NCBI RefSeq assembly: GCF_002102475.1
Contig: NZ_MSQD01000010.1
Location: 1-64,000 of the forward strand
Reading direction: 5' to 3'
Length of the DNA stretch: 64,000 nucleotides
Source of the DNA: Thermoanaerobacterium sp. PSU-2
GTDB taxonomy: Bacteria > Bacillota > Thermoanaerobacteria > Thermoanaerobacterales > Thermoanaerobacteraceae
Shown here: positions 22,142 through 30,147 of the stretch, one piece after another
Layout: every line of letters starts with the position of its first letter
Position numbering within the stretch: the first letter of the stretch is position 1
The notes under the pieces: model-generated
What the model was told of the DNA's origin: nothing
Seen by the model: only the letters and a program-made list of their open reading frames with translations
The model's database searches: none
Translations under genes and position numbers: made by a program

Positions 22142-23281
22142 CTATATATCGCTTCCTCTTTTTACAAAATATCCTCCAAGCTTTTTATTCACATCATACA
22201 CTATCTTATCGATCTTCAAATTTCTCTTGACGTCCAAGTCAAAAAGCGACAACTGCTTTATCTTCACGGCACTTAAGTTTGACACAGAAAGTCCTATAAG
22301 TCTTACAGGTTGTACTATTTTAGCCTCTTTAAATATGGCCTCAGCTACAGAATAAATATCATCAGGCAAATCTATGTATTCATTTAATGTACGGCTTCTT
22401 GTGTGGACAATAAAATTCGAAGTCTTTATCTTTACGGTTACAGTCCTGCAGTAAAGCCCTTCACTCTTAAGCTCTGATGATACTATGTCGGCAAATCCTC
22501 TTAAATACCTTAAAAGCAAGTCTACATCGCTGGTGTCTTTTTTAAGTGTCGTCTCTTTACCTATCGATTTCGTTTCCCTGTACGTTTCAACAGGTCTTGA
22601 ATCAATGCCTCTTATCCTGTCGTATATCTCTTTGCCGTACTTTCCAAATATATTCGTAAGCTCATCCTGGCTTAATTTAAGCAAATCATCCACTTTCTCT
22701 ACGCCTATTTTTTTAAGCCTTTCCGACGATTTTTTCCCAATACCGTAAACTTTCGATACGCTTAAAGGTCTCAATATGTCAGGCACCATGTCTTCAGTTA
22801 TGACCATAAGCCCATCAGGTTTATTCCAATCCGACGCAATCTTGGCAAGAAATTTGTTGTATGAAACGCCTGCAGATACAGTAAGACCTGTCTCATTGTG
22901 CACTTTCTCTTTTATTTCCTTGGCAATATCTTCTGGATTTTTGTCGATATCAGTCACATCCAGGTATGCTTCATCAATCGACAGCGGCTCCACAATATCA
23001 GTCACTTCATATAAAATATCAAATACTTTTTCAGACACTTCTCTGTACCGCTGAAATCTTACTGGCAAAAAAACGCCGTGTGGGCATAAAGTCTTAGCCA
23101 TGTACATAGGCATAGCCGAATGAACACCATATTTTCTCGCTTCATAAGAGCATGTAGATACAACACCTCTGCCAGATAGCCCGCCTACTATTACAGGTTT
23201 TCCTCTAAGCTTTGGGTTATCATGTTGTTCCACAGATGCAAAAAAAGCATCCATATCAACATGGATTATCTTGCGCATCAT
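22142..23281 (-). CDS. dinB: DNA polymerase IV (Y family)
   Basis: A 379-residue translesion polymerase. Catalytic acidic residues appear in IIHVDMDAFFASVEQ and in PLSIDEAYLDVTD; the helix-hairpin-helix region KVYGIGKKSSERLKKIG and the little-finger domain follow. The C terminus ends with QLSLFDLDV, a likely sliding-clamp binding motif (QLSLF). Two ATG codons are adjacent at the start after GGGATAAAG. Confidence 0.95.
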   Translation of the reverse strand: MMRKIIHVDMDAFFASVEQHDNPKLRGKPVIVGGLSGRGVVSTCSYEARKYGVHSAMPMYMAKTLCPHGVFLPVRFQRYREVSEKVFDILYEVTDIVEPLSIDEAYLDVTDIDKNPEDIAKEIKEKVHNETGLTVSAGVSYNKFLAKIASDWNKPDGLMVITEDMVPDILRPLSVSKVYGIGKKSSERLKKIGVEKVDDLLKLSQDELTNIFGKYGKEIYDRIRGIDSRPVETYRETKSIGKETTLKKDTSDVDLLLRYLRGFADIVSSELKSEGLYCRTVTVKIKTSNFIVHTRSRTLNEYIDLPDDIYSVAEAIFKEAKIVQPVRLIGLSVSNLSAVKIKQLSLFDLDVKRNLKIDKIVYDVNKKLGGYFVKRGSDI

Positions 23282-23396
23282 CTTTATCCCTCATAACTGA
23301 ATTACTAAAATATATTATAGCACAGCATCACATTAAACCATAATGAGCATATGACAGTTTAATATATGATTTTCTCATACTAACTAACAAAACAAG

Positions 23397-23425
23397 TTGA
23401 CACAAATTGAGATAAATTATAAAAT
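23397..23425 (+). promoter_or_regulatory. Sigma-A promoter of the cad genes
   Basis: TTGACA (23397-23402), a 17-base spacer, and TAAAAT (23420-23425). The CadC-type operator starts within it. Confidence 0.85.
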
Positions 23426-23450
23426 ATATATGAACAAATATTCATATATT
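23424..23450. promoter_or_regulatory. CadC/SmtB-type operator
   Basis: An imperfect palindrome, ATATATGAA-N6-TTCATATAT, overlapping the -10 and the transcription start. It matches the TGAA...TTCA pattern of ArsR/SmtB metal sensors, so autorepression of the arsR-cadA unit is likely. Confidence 0.8.
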
Positions 23451-23469
23451 CAATTATAGAGGTGTTTTT

Positions 23470-23835
23470 ATGAAAGACAATAAAAGCAACAATGACGTGT
23501 GTGAAATAACTGTAATACACCAAGACATTGTTGACAAAGTAAAAAAGCTAATGCCTGAAGAAGAAAAATTGTACGATCTTGCTGAGCTTTTTAAAATATT
23601 TGGCGATACAACAAGGATAAAAATATTGTGTGCTTTGTTAAAGTCCGAAATGTGCGTATGCGATATTGCAGCAACACTTGGCATGAATCAATCTGCAGTA
23701 TCTCATCAGTTAAGGATATTAAAGCAAAGCAAACTTGTAAAATACAGAAAAGAAGGCAAAGTCGCTTACTACTCTCTTGCAGATGACCACGTCATAAAGA
23801 TATTTGACCAGGGTTTTAGCCATATAGAAGAATAG
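23470..23835 (+). CDS. cadC: ArsR/SmtB metal-sensing repressor, CadC-like
   Basis: A 121-residue winged-helix repressor. The recognition region MNQSAVSHQLRIL is typical. Metal ligands of the CadC class are present: C11 in the N-terminal arm, C62 and C64 in the MCVCD motif, and a second-site set D105, H107, H118 and E121 near the C terminus. So both a cadmium/lead (alpha-3N) site and a zinc (alpha-5) site appear intact. It is followed 22 bases later by the P-type ATPase gene it should control. Confidence 0.92.
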   Translation: MKDNKSNNDVCEITVIHQDIVDKVKKLMPEEEKLYDLAELFKIFGDTTRIKILCALLKSEMCVCDIAATLGMNQSAVSHQLRILKQSKLVKYRKEGKVAYYSLADDHVIKIFDQGFSHIEE

Positions 23836-23857
23836 CCTTTATTTGGCTTAAATTTAT

Positions 23858-25984
23858 ATGAAAGAAGGGATAGTGTTGGAATCAAATAGCATGAAAGGCT
23901 CAAAGAAGACATTCCTGTTAGAAGGATTAGACTGTGCTGTATGCGCAGCAAAAATAGAAGATAATGTAAAAAAGATAGATGGAATATGCAATGCCAATGT
24001 AGATCTTGTAAATACAAAATTGACTGTTGAATTGGAAGATATAAACAATATAAATGATATAAACAAAATTATAAAGAAAGTCGTAAAAGATGTGGAGCCA
24101 AATATTCATATTTCTGATTCTGAAAGCAAAATCGCAAAAGACAAAGACATCCGCTTTAATTGGAAAATCGTGCAATTATTATCTGCAGCAGTTTTATTTA
24201 TTTTACCTGTTATTTTTAAACTTCCTGAATACGCGAAGTTCTCCCTTTTCTTCATAAGCTACATTATTTCAGGTGGAGAAATAATTGCATTGTCTATCAA
24301 AAAAATCTTGAAAGGTCAGTTATTTGATGAGAATTTTCTCATGAGCATATCCACAATAGGTGCCTTTGCTATTGGAAAGTACGAAGAAGGCGTATCCGTC
24401 ATGTTTTTCTATCAAATAGGAACACTTATTGAGGATTACGCTGTAGACAATTCTAGAAAATCAATAAAAAATTTGATGGATATAAGACCTGACTACGCAA
24501 ACTTAAAGATAGAAAATGATATAAAAAAGGTACCGCCAGAAGTAGTAAACATAGGCGATATCATCTTAGTAACGCCAGGTGAAAAAATACCGCTGGATGG
24601 AAAAGTAATAGATGGCAAATCATTTGTAGATACATCATCACTGACAGGAGAATATTTGCCAATGGAAGTTACCATCGGTTCTGATGTATTAAGCGGTTTT
24701 ATAAACAAAAGCGGCCTTCTCACCGTCAAAGTCGAAAAGAACTTTAAAGAATCAACTGTATCAAAGATTCTTGATTTGATAGAAAATGCCAGCAATAAAA
24801 AAGCACAAGCCGAAAACTTTATAACGAAATTTGCAAAATATTATACACCAGCCGTTGTCTTATCCGCTTTATTTATAGCTACAATCCCTCCTATAATTTT
24901 AAACGAGAACCTTTCAAATTGGATCTACAGAGCGCTGGTATTCCTAGTTATATCATGTCCATGTGCCCTTGTCATATCGGTACCATTAAGCTTCTTCAGC
25001 GGCATCGGTGCCGCATCAAAAAGCGGTATCCTTATAAAAGGCAGCAATTACTTAGAAGCTTTAAATGATGTTAAAACAATAGTTTTCGACAAAACCGGCA
25101 CATTGACAGAAGGCACTTTCAAAGTGACAGAAATCTGTGCGGAAGACCCATTTAAAAGCGATGAACTGCTTAAATATGCTGCATACGGAGAATATTACTC
25201 AAATCATCCCATAGCATCATCTATCATAAATGCTTACGGCAGCAAAATTGATGTAGGAAAAATAAAAGATTATGTTGAGCTTGCCGGCAATGGCATAAAA
25301 ACTATTATCGATGATAAGAAAATCCTTATAGGAAATTCAAAATTGATGAAAAGTCATAATATAGCATGTAAGGATGTCAGACCGTACAGTGCTGTCCACA
25401 TAGCAGTAGACGGAAAATATGCAGGATACATCGTCATATCTGATACAATAAAAAAAGACTCCAAAGATACTGTAAAAGCACTTAAAAGCTTAGGTGTAGA
25501 AAAACTCATAATGCTTACCGGAGATAAAAAAGAAATAAGCGAATATATATCAAATGAGTTAGGACTTGATGGTGTTTACTCAGAGCTTCTGCCTGATGAA
25601 AAAGTTAATGTCGTCGATAAGCTGTGCAGCAATACTGATTTAAAAGGCAAAGTAGCTTTTGTTGGAGATGGGATAAATGATGCTCCTGCTTTAACAAGAG
25701 CAGACATCGGAATTGCAATGGGAAAAATCGGCACTGATGCTGCTATAGAAGCGGCAGACGTGGTGCTGATGACAGACGAGCCTTATAAATTGGTTGACGC
25801 CATAAAAATAGCAAAGAAAACTCATAAAATTGTTTTAGAAAATATAATTTTTGCATTAGGCGTTAAATTATCTGTTCTCACCTTAGGAGCATTGGGTTTT
25901 GCAACAATGTGGGAAGCAGTATTTGCGGATGTGGGGGTAACTGTGCTGGCAGTGCTTAACTCCCTTAGAATCTTGACAAAATAA
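23858..25984 (+). CDS. cadA: Cadmium/zinc-exporting P1B-type ATPase
   Basis: A roughly 700-residue heavy-metal ATPase. An N-terminal heavy-metal-associated domain carries GLDCAVCAAK (C26 and C29); the transmembrane metal site is SCPCALV, the phosphorylation site DKTGT, and the hinge GDGINDAPAL. The CPC motif together with the CadC-like regulator indicates export of cadmium, zinc or lead. The longest frame starts at ATG 23858, but AAGAAGGGA (23862-23870) favours GTG 23873 or TTG 23876. It ends at a terminator shared with the convergent next gene. Confidence 0.93.
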   Translation: MKEGIVLESNSMKGSKKTFLLEGLDCAVCAAKIEDNVKKIDGICNANVDLVNTKLTVELEDINNINDINKIIKKVVKDVEPNIHISDSESKIAKDKDIRFNWKIVQLLSAAVLFILPVIFKLPEYAKFSLFFISYIISGGEIIALSIKKILKGQLFDENFLMSISTIGAFAIGKYEEGVSVMFFYQIGTLIEDYAVDNSRKSIKNLMDIRPDYANLKIENDIKKVPPEVVNIGDIILVTPGEKIPLDGKVIDGKSFVDTSSLTGEYLPMEVTIGSDVLSGFINKSGLLTVKVEKNFKESTVSKILDLIENASNKKAQAENFITKFAKYYTPAVVLSALFIATIPPIILNENLSNWIYRALVFLVISCPCALVISVPLSFFSGIGAASKSGILIKGSNYLEALNDVKTIVFDKTGTLTEGTFKVTEICAEDPFKSDELLKYAAYGEYYSNHPIASSIINAYGSKIDVGKIKDYVELAGNGIKTIIDDKKILIGNSKLMKSHNIACKDVRPYSAVHIAVDGKYAGYIVISDTIKKDSKDTVKALKSLGVEKLIMLTGDKKEISEYISNELGLDGVYSELLPDEKVNVVDKLCSNTDLKGKVAFVGDGINDAPALTRADIGIAMGKIGTDAAIEAADVVLMTDEPYKLVDAIKIAKKTHKIVLENIIFALGVKLSVLTLGALGFATMWEAVFADVGVTVLAVLNSLRILTK

Positions 25985-26005
25985 AGCAGCGAGATTAGCT
26001 GCTTT
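25983..26005. terminator. Shared terminator between convergent genes
   Basis: AAAGCAGC (25983-25990) pairs with GCTGCTTT (25998-26005). The stem overlaps the stops of cadA and the convergent beta-lactamase-like gene. Confidence 0.75.
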
Positions 26006-26783
26006 ATAATTTTACGTATTCGTCGTAAACCATCTTTGATATTTTCCCTATAGCCATTCTCCCATCAAGATTCGTATTCATGTTGTTTGTCATCACGCTT
26101 ATTATGTAGTCGCAATCTTTTAAAAACACTATCCCTACATCGTGCTCTAATGACTTAAGTTCCCCAGGCTTATGAGCAATCAATACATCATCTGGCAGGT
26201 ACAAGTCAAGCCTCCCAAATTCTTGCTGCTTCTTTAAAATTTCTATCATCTTGATGCTGTACTCCTCATCTACAACTTTTCCAGAGTACATCTGCTCTAA
26301 AAGGCGCGTCATATCCTTTGGACATGTATAGTTGTCTTTCCCAGATTTTATAGCTTCAAAATCCATCATCTTTCTCTGTATCTTAGTATGAAACAAACCT
26401 AAATCTTCTGCCATCTTATTTATGTTTTTCATATCTGCTATATCGATCAAAACATTTGCGGCAGTGTTGTCACTTATAATGATCATCAGTGTTATAAGTT
26501 CTTCTATGGTGAATTTGTGCTTGCTATTTAACTGGTATAAAATCCCGCTGCCATCTGTTTTCATAAAGTCAGATAAAACGATATTGTCAGTCAATCTTAT
26601 GTACCCTTCTTTAGCCATCTTATATATCTGTGCCATGATAAGTATTTTTATCGTGCTGGCAGATGGAAACATCATTTCTTCATTTACGCCTATCATTTCT
26701 CCAGTCTTCAGATTTTTTACAGAAACACCTATGTCTCCACCAGCATTACTGACGAAATTCATTATGTCATCATGTAAACTCAT
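26004..26783 (-). CDS. Class A beta-lactamase-fold serine hydrolase
   Basis: A 259-residue protein with the penicillin-binding fold. S43 and K46 form the SxxK motif (SASTIK), S104-D105-N106 the SDN motif, and H204-K205-P206-G207 stands in for the KTG motif. E143 sits where the deacylating glutamate of class A enzymes would be, but the asparagine usually four residues after it is not evident. No signal peptide or membrane anchor is seen, which is unusual for a beta-lactamase, so an esterase or peptidase role inside the cell is possible. Confidence 0.82.
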   Translation of the reverse strand: MSLHDDIMNFVSNAGGDIGVSVKNLKTGEMIGVNEEMMFPSASTIKILIMAQIYKMAKEGYIRLTDNIVLSDFMKTDGSGILYQLNSKHKFTIEELITLMIIISDNTAANVLIDIADMKNINKMAEDLGLFHTKIQRKMMDFEAIKSGKDNYTCPKDMTRLLEQMYSGKVVDEEYSIKMIEILKKQQEFGRLDLYLPDDVLIAHKPGELKSLEHDVGIVFLKDCDYIISVMTNNMNTNLDGRMAIGKISKMVYDEYVKL

Positions 26784-26865
26784 AATTAAGCACTTCCTTT
26801 TCTCATAATTCCGTACGTCTTAATAGTATCACTTTTGAAGAAAAAATCCAGTACCTATTTAAAGG

Positions 26866-26893
26866 CAAAAAAATCAGGTGTATTAACCACCCA
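26866..26893 (-). terminator. Terminator after the exporter operon
   Basis: On the minus strand a GGTG/CACC stem is followed shortly by seven T. It lies about 12 bases after the end of the TetR gene. Confidence 0.5.
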
Positions 26894-26904
26894 ATTTTAT
26901 TTAG

Positions 26905-27534
26905 TCACTTCTCATATATACCATACTTAAGCATGTTTATGCAACTTTTTAAATCATCAATGATTTTATCTTTATCCGCAATAAGTCTGTCAATGTCGTG
27001 ATTATACATCTTTATATAATTGTTGCCAATGGCTTCAATAGACGTCATGATAAAGCTTAAAGACCTACTAATATCTACATCTTTTCGAAATCGCGACAAG
27101 TCTAAATTTCCCATAAACTTCTTCATGACTTCACTGCTTATTCTCTCATATCTTTTCATTATGTCATCTTTTATTTCTTCTGGCGAATCATAAATAGATA
27201 CTGTTAAAAATCTATACTCCAAAGGCTTTTTGTAATACAATCTGAATTTAACCATTGTCCAGCTCATGAGCCTGTCAAATATATCTGAAGACGAATCATC
27301 TATGAATTCATAAAAAGCAGCAACAAACTCATCTACGATGCGATCAAAAAGATACAAAAATAAATTCTTTTTGCTCTTAAAGTAGTGAAAAAGAAGTCCT
27401 TTTGATATTCCAGCATTTTTGACAATTTCGTTTGTAGAAGCCCTCATATAGCCTTTTTCGGAAAACTCTCTTAGGCTTGCTTCAATTATTCTGTTCCTCT
27501 TTTCATCGCTTAGATTTTCAAAGCTTTCGTACAA
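26905..27534 (-). CDS. TetR-family regulator of the ABC exporter
   Basis: A 209-residue TetR repressor; the helix-turn-helix is STNEIVKNAGISKGLLFHYF (about 38-57). It is the last gene of an operon with the ABC ATPase and two permeases, starting 18 bases after the second permease. The two TTGACC-type palindromes at the operon's promoter are its likely binding sites. The ligand is unknown. Confidence 0.9.
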   Translation of the reverse strand: MYESFENLSDEKRNRIIEASLREFSEKGYMRASTNEIVKNAGISKGLLFHYFKSKKNLFLYLFDRIVDEFVAAFYEFIDDSSSDIFDRLMSWTMVKFRLYYKKPLEYRFLTVSIYDSPEEIKDDIMKRYERISSEVMKKFMGNLDLSRFRKDVDISRSLSFIMTSIEAIGNNYIKMYNHDIDRLIADKDKIIDDLKSCINMLKYGIYEK

Positions 27535-27552
27535 AAAGATCCCTTCCTAAAA

Positions 27553-28353
27553 CTAAATTTTCAAATCCCTCTTTTGATAGAAAACATAAGTCCCGCCAAT
27601 GCACAATACCACAATCAAAGCAGATATTACAACGTATATTATCTCAAATCCTTTTCCATTCATCAAATTCTTTGCGTCAAAATACTTAAAAGGCGTAAGG
27701 TACTTTAAGCGAGAAAGATGATTGTCTATATCTATGGCAAGAGATAAAATATACGTTGCCAGCATCACACCTATAGTAATAGGCGAAGACAATCTGGGAT
27801 TTTTTAAAAAACCTGAAAAATACAATCCCAATGAAACATATATAAGCTGCAGTGCAAATACCCCCAACATCAATTTTAGCACATCACCGCTAATGTTTTC
27901 ACCTTTGCTGTAGTATCCCACAAAGTACAAAGACGAAACGAAAGTAACAGCATTGAAAATGATTATATTTGTAAGCGCAGCAAAAAGCTTTGACGTAATA
28001 ACATTTGCTCTCGGTACAGGTTTTGACATCAAAAATTCCGCAGTCTTATCATCTTCCTCTTTAGAAAGTATATTAGAGCCAATCAGCGAAGCGTGCAAAG
28101 CAGCCATCAATACGATGTATATAAACATGGCACCGTAAAAACCTATAGCCTTCGATAAGTCAAAATTTCCACTGCCAAACATGGATTTTAGCGCGTCAGG
28201 CATCTTTGAAATCATGTCGTTAAGAGATTGACCAGATATAGACGAGCTGGCAGCGTACTTTCCCATCGACGAAGCTACAAAGGCAATCATAACCAAAGAC
28301 CATATAATCAACGACTTAACGCTGGATTTCATCTCTTTAATGTAAATATTCAC
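27553..28353 (-). CDS. ABC-2 type permease
   Basis: A 266-residue membrane protein with six predicted transmembrane segments, the ABC-2 exporter fold. After the first helix comes a large extracytoplasmic loop, then LIGSNILSKEEDDKTAEFLMSKPV, the coupling segment typical of ABC-2 permeases. It is paralogous to the preceding gene (shared EDDKTAEFLMSKPV/EIKLKTADFLMTKPV and LTPFKYFD), so the two probably form a heterodimer with the shared ATPase. Confidence 0.88.
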   Translation of the reverse strand: MNIYIKEMKSSVKSLIIWSLVMIAFVASSMGKYAASSSISGQSLNDMISKMPDALKSMFGSGNFDLSKAIGFYGAMFIYIVLMAALHASLIGSNILSKEEDDKTAEFLMSKPVPRANVITSKLFAALTNIIIFNAVTFVSSLYFVGYYSKGENISGDVLKLMLGVFALQLIYVSLGLYFSGFLKNPRLSSPITIGVMLATYILSLAIDIDNHLSRLKYLTPFKYFDAKNLMNGKGFEIIYVVISALIVVLCIGGTYVFYQKRDLKI

Positions 28354-28365
28354 CTATATCCCCCC

Positions 28366-29163
28366 TTACATTGCGTAAATGTCTCTTTTTTGGAAAAAGA
28401 CATAGCTTAAAAAAATCGACACAACGACTATAAGCAAAGATATGTTGGAAAAATGAACGTCGTAGGAAGAATTCTTCATGATGTAGTTTAAATCGAAATA
28501 TTTAAAAGGCGTCAAATATTTCATGTTGTCGTCGTTTAAAATAGCCTGAATCATGCCAATTACATAAAATGCAAATACCACTCCTAAAGATATAGAAGTT
28601 GTAGACTTGATCTTCTTCACAACTGATGACAACAAAACCCCCAGCGATAAAAATATCATCTCTACAAACAAAAGTGTGACAGAAATCATGAAAAAGAGTT
28701 TGATGTTAAAGGGCTCTTTCGTCACTGATTTTGCCATGATAAATGCAGATAAAAAGTAAACGGCATCTGTAATCAGAAGTATGACGATGGATGATAAAAT
28801 CTTTGACGTCAAAATAGATCCTCGCTTTACAGGTTTTGTCATGAGAAAATCAGCCGTTTTAAGCTTAATCTCCTTTGATATTGCAGCAACACCGTAATTC
28901 ATGGCTTGTATGGCGCCTAAAAGCACCACATAAGAAAATACATAAGAATAATAGCCTAAAAACTTAATTATATCGTCTATGGAAATGCCAAAAGCCTTCC
29001 TCACAGCTACAGGGTAGCCTTCTAATACATCCTTAAACAAAGACGCATTCTTGTAAAACGTAGGATACATGGAAAGTAAAAAAACTGCCACAAAAGCTAA
29101 TGATATAGACCATACGGCTAAAGACTTTGTTTTTGATTTCAACTCGTACAAAAATACGTTCAT
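28366..29163 (-). CDS. ABC-2 type permease
   Basis: A 265-residue membrane protein with the same six-helix layout as the following gene, including KTADFLMTKPVKRGSI and YLTPFKYFDLNYI. It lies 12 bases after the ATPase gene and 12 before its paralogue. Likely half of a heterodimeric exporter channel; what is exported is unknown. Confidence 0.88.
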   Translation of the reverse strand: MNVFLYELKSKTKSLAVWSISLAFVAVFLLSMYPTFYKNASLFKDVLEGYPVAVRKAFGISIDDIIKFLGYYSYVFSYVVLLGAIQAMNYGVAAISKEIKLKTADFLMTKPVKRGSILTSKILSSIVILLITDAVYFLSAFIMAKSVTKEPFNIKLFFMISVTLLFVEMIFLSLGVLLSSVVKKIKSTTSISLGVVFAFYVIGMIQAILNDDNMKYLTPFKYFDLNYIMKNSSYDVHFSNISLLIVVVSIFLSYVFFQKRDIYAM

Positions 29164-29175
29164 ATTGACACCCCC

Positions 29176-30051
29176 TTAAGTGTAGTAGTGCATGAAGATT
29201 TCTTCTAAGCTAGGCTCTTCAATGGCAATATCTGATATGCTTATCTCCGCTATCTTTTTCATTATATTGTTTATATCACCTTTAAATAAAAAGCTGACTG
29301 TCCTGTCTTTTACCTGAAGATCGCTTACACCATCCATATTAAAATGGTCAGCCTTTAAAGGAGCATTTGCCTCAACGTAAACTTTCTTATAGCTGTTTTC
29401 CCTCAATGTGCTTATCTTCTCAAGGCTCACTATTTTGCCTTCCTTTATGATAGCCACCCTATCGCACAATTTTTGGACTTCGCTTAGTATATGAGAGGAA
29501 AATAAAATTGTAACACCTTTCTTGTTTTCCTCTTTTAAAAGATTGAAAAACCTTTGCTGCATAAGTGGGTCAAGTCCGCTTGTCGGCTCATCTAATATAA
29601 GCAGTTTAGGCTCATGCAAAAGCCCCTGGACTATGCCTACTTTTTTTCTATTGCCATATGAAAGGTCGTCGATCCTTTTGTTAAGCTCCAAATCCATAAG
29701 CTCGGAAAGCTCTTTTATCCTTTTGCTGCAGTCTTTATTATAAAAACTTGCAGAATACCTTAAAAGGTCTATCACCTTCATGTTGTCGTAGTAGAATACT
29801 TCTGCTGGCAGATATCCTATATCCTTTTTTATATCTGGGCCGTACTTTATGCAGTCCTTGCCAAAAATCTTGGCACTGCCAGATGTGGGATAAATAAGTG
29901 ATAAAAGTATCCTTATTGTAGTGGATTTCCCTGCTCCATTAGGCCCTATAAAGCCGAAGATTTCACCTTCTTCCACATCAAAGCTTACATCGATTATACC
30001 TCTCGATTTCCCGTAATACTTGGTCAAGTTATTGACTTCAATGATTTTCAT
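29176..30051 (-). CDS. ABC transporter ATP-binding protein
   Basis: A 291-residue nucleotide-binding subunit: Walker A GPNGAGKST, signature LSYGNRKKVG, Walker B LLILDEPTSGLDP, and SSHIL with the switch histidine. A C-terminal tail of about 80 residues is typical of drug or bacteriocin-type exporters. The start at 30051 follows AAAGGAGG by seven bases; a longer frame would run through the operator. It powers the two ABC-2 permeases encoded downstream. Confidence 0.92.
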   Translation of the reverse strand: MKIIEVNNLTKYYGKSRGIIDVSFDVEEGEIFGFIGPNGAGKSTTIRILLSLIYPTSGSAKIFGKDCIKYGPDIKKDIGYLPAEVFYYDNMKVIDLLRYSASFYNKDCSKRIKELSELMDLELNKRIDDLSYGNRKKVGIVQGLLHEPKLLILDEPTSGLDPLMQQRFFNLLKEENKKGVTILFSSHILSEVQKLCDRVAIIKEGKIVSLEKISTLRENSYKKVYVEANAPLKADHFNMDGVSDLQVKDRTVSFLFKGDINNIMKKIAEISISDIAIEEPSLEEIFMHYYT

Positions 30052-30065
30052 AAAAGCGCCTCCTT

Positions 30066-30081
30066 TTGACCATTCGGTCAA
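30066..30081. promoter_or_regulatory. TetR operator, proximal
   Basis: A perfect palindrome, TTGACC-ATTC-GGTCAA, just upstream of the ribosome binding site of the ATPase gene. Confidence 0.85.
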
Positions 30082-30092
30082 TTTTCAATTTG

Positions 30093-30121
30093 ATTATATC
30101 TCTAATTGACCATGCAGTCAA
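30093..30121 (-). promoter_or_regulatory. Sigma-A promoter with embedded TetR operator
   Basis: Minus strand TTGACT (30121-30116), a 17-base spacer, and TATAAT (30098-30093). The -35 lies inside a second palindrome, TTGACC-ATGC-AGTCAA (30106-30121), so TetR binding would block RNA polymerase directly. Confidence 0.88.
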
Positions 30122-30147
30122 TACACTTTTAAAAAATAAGAGGGATT

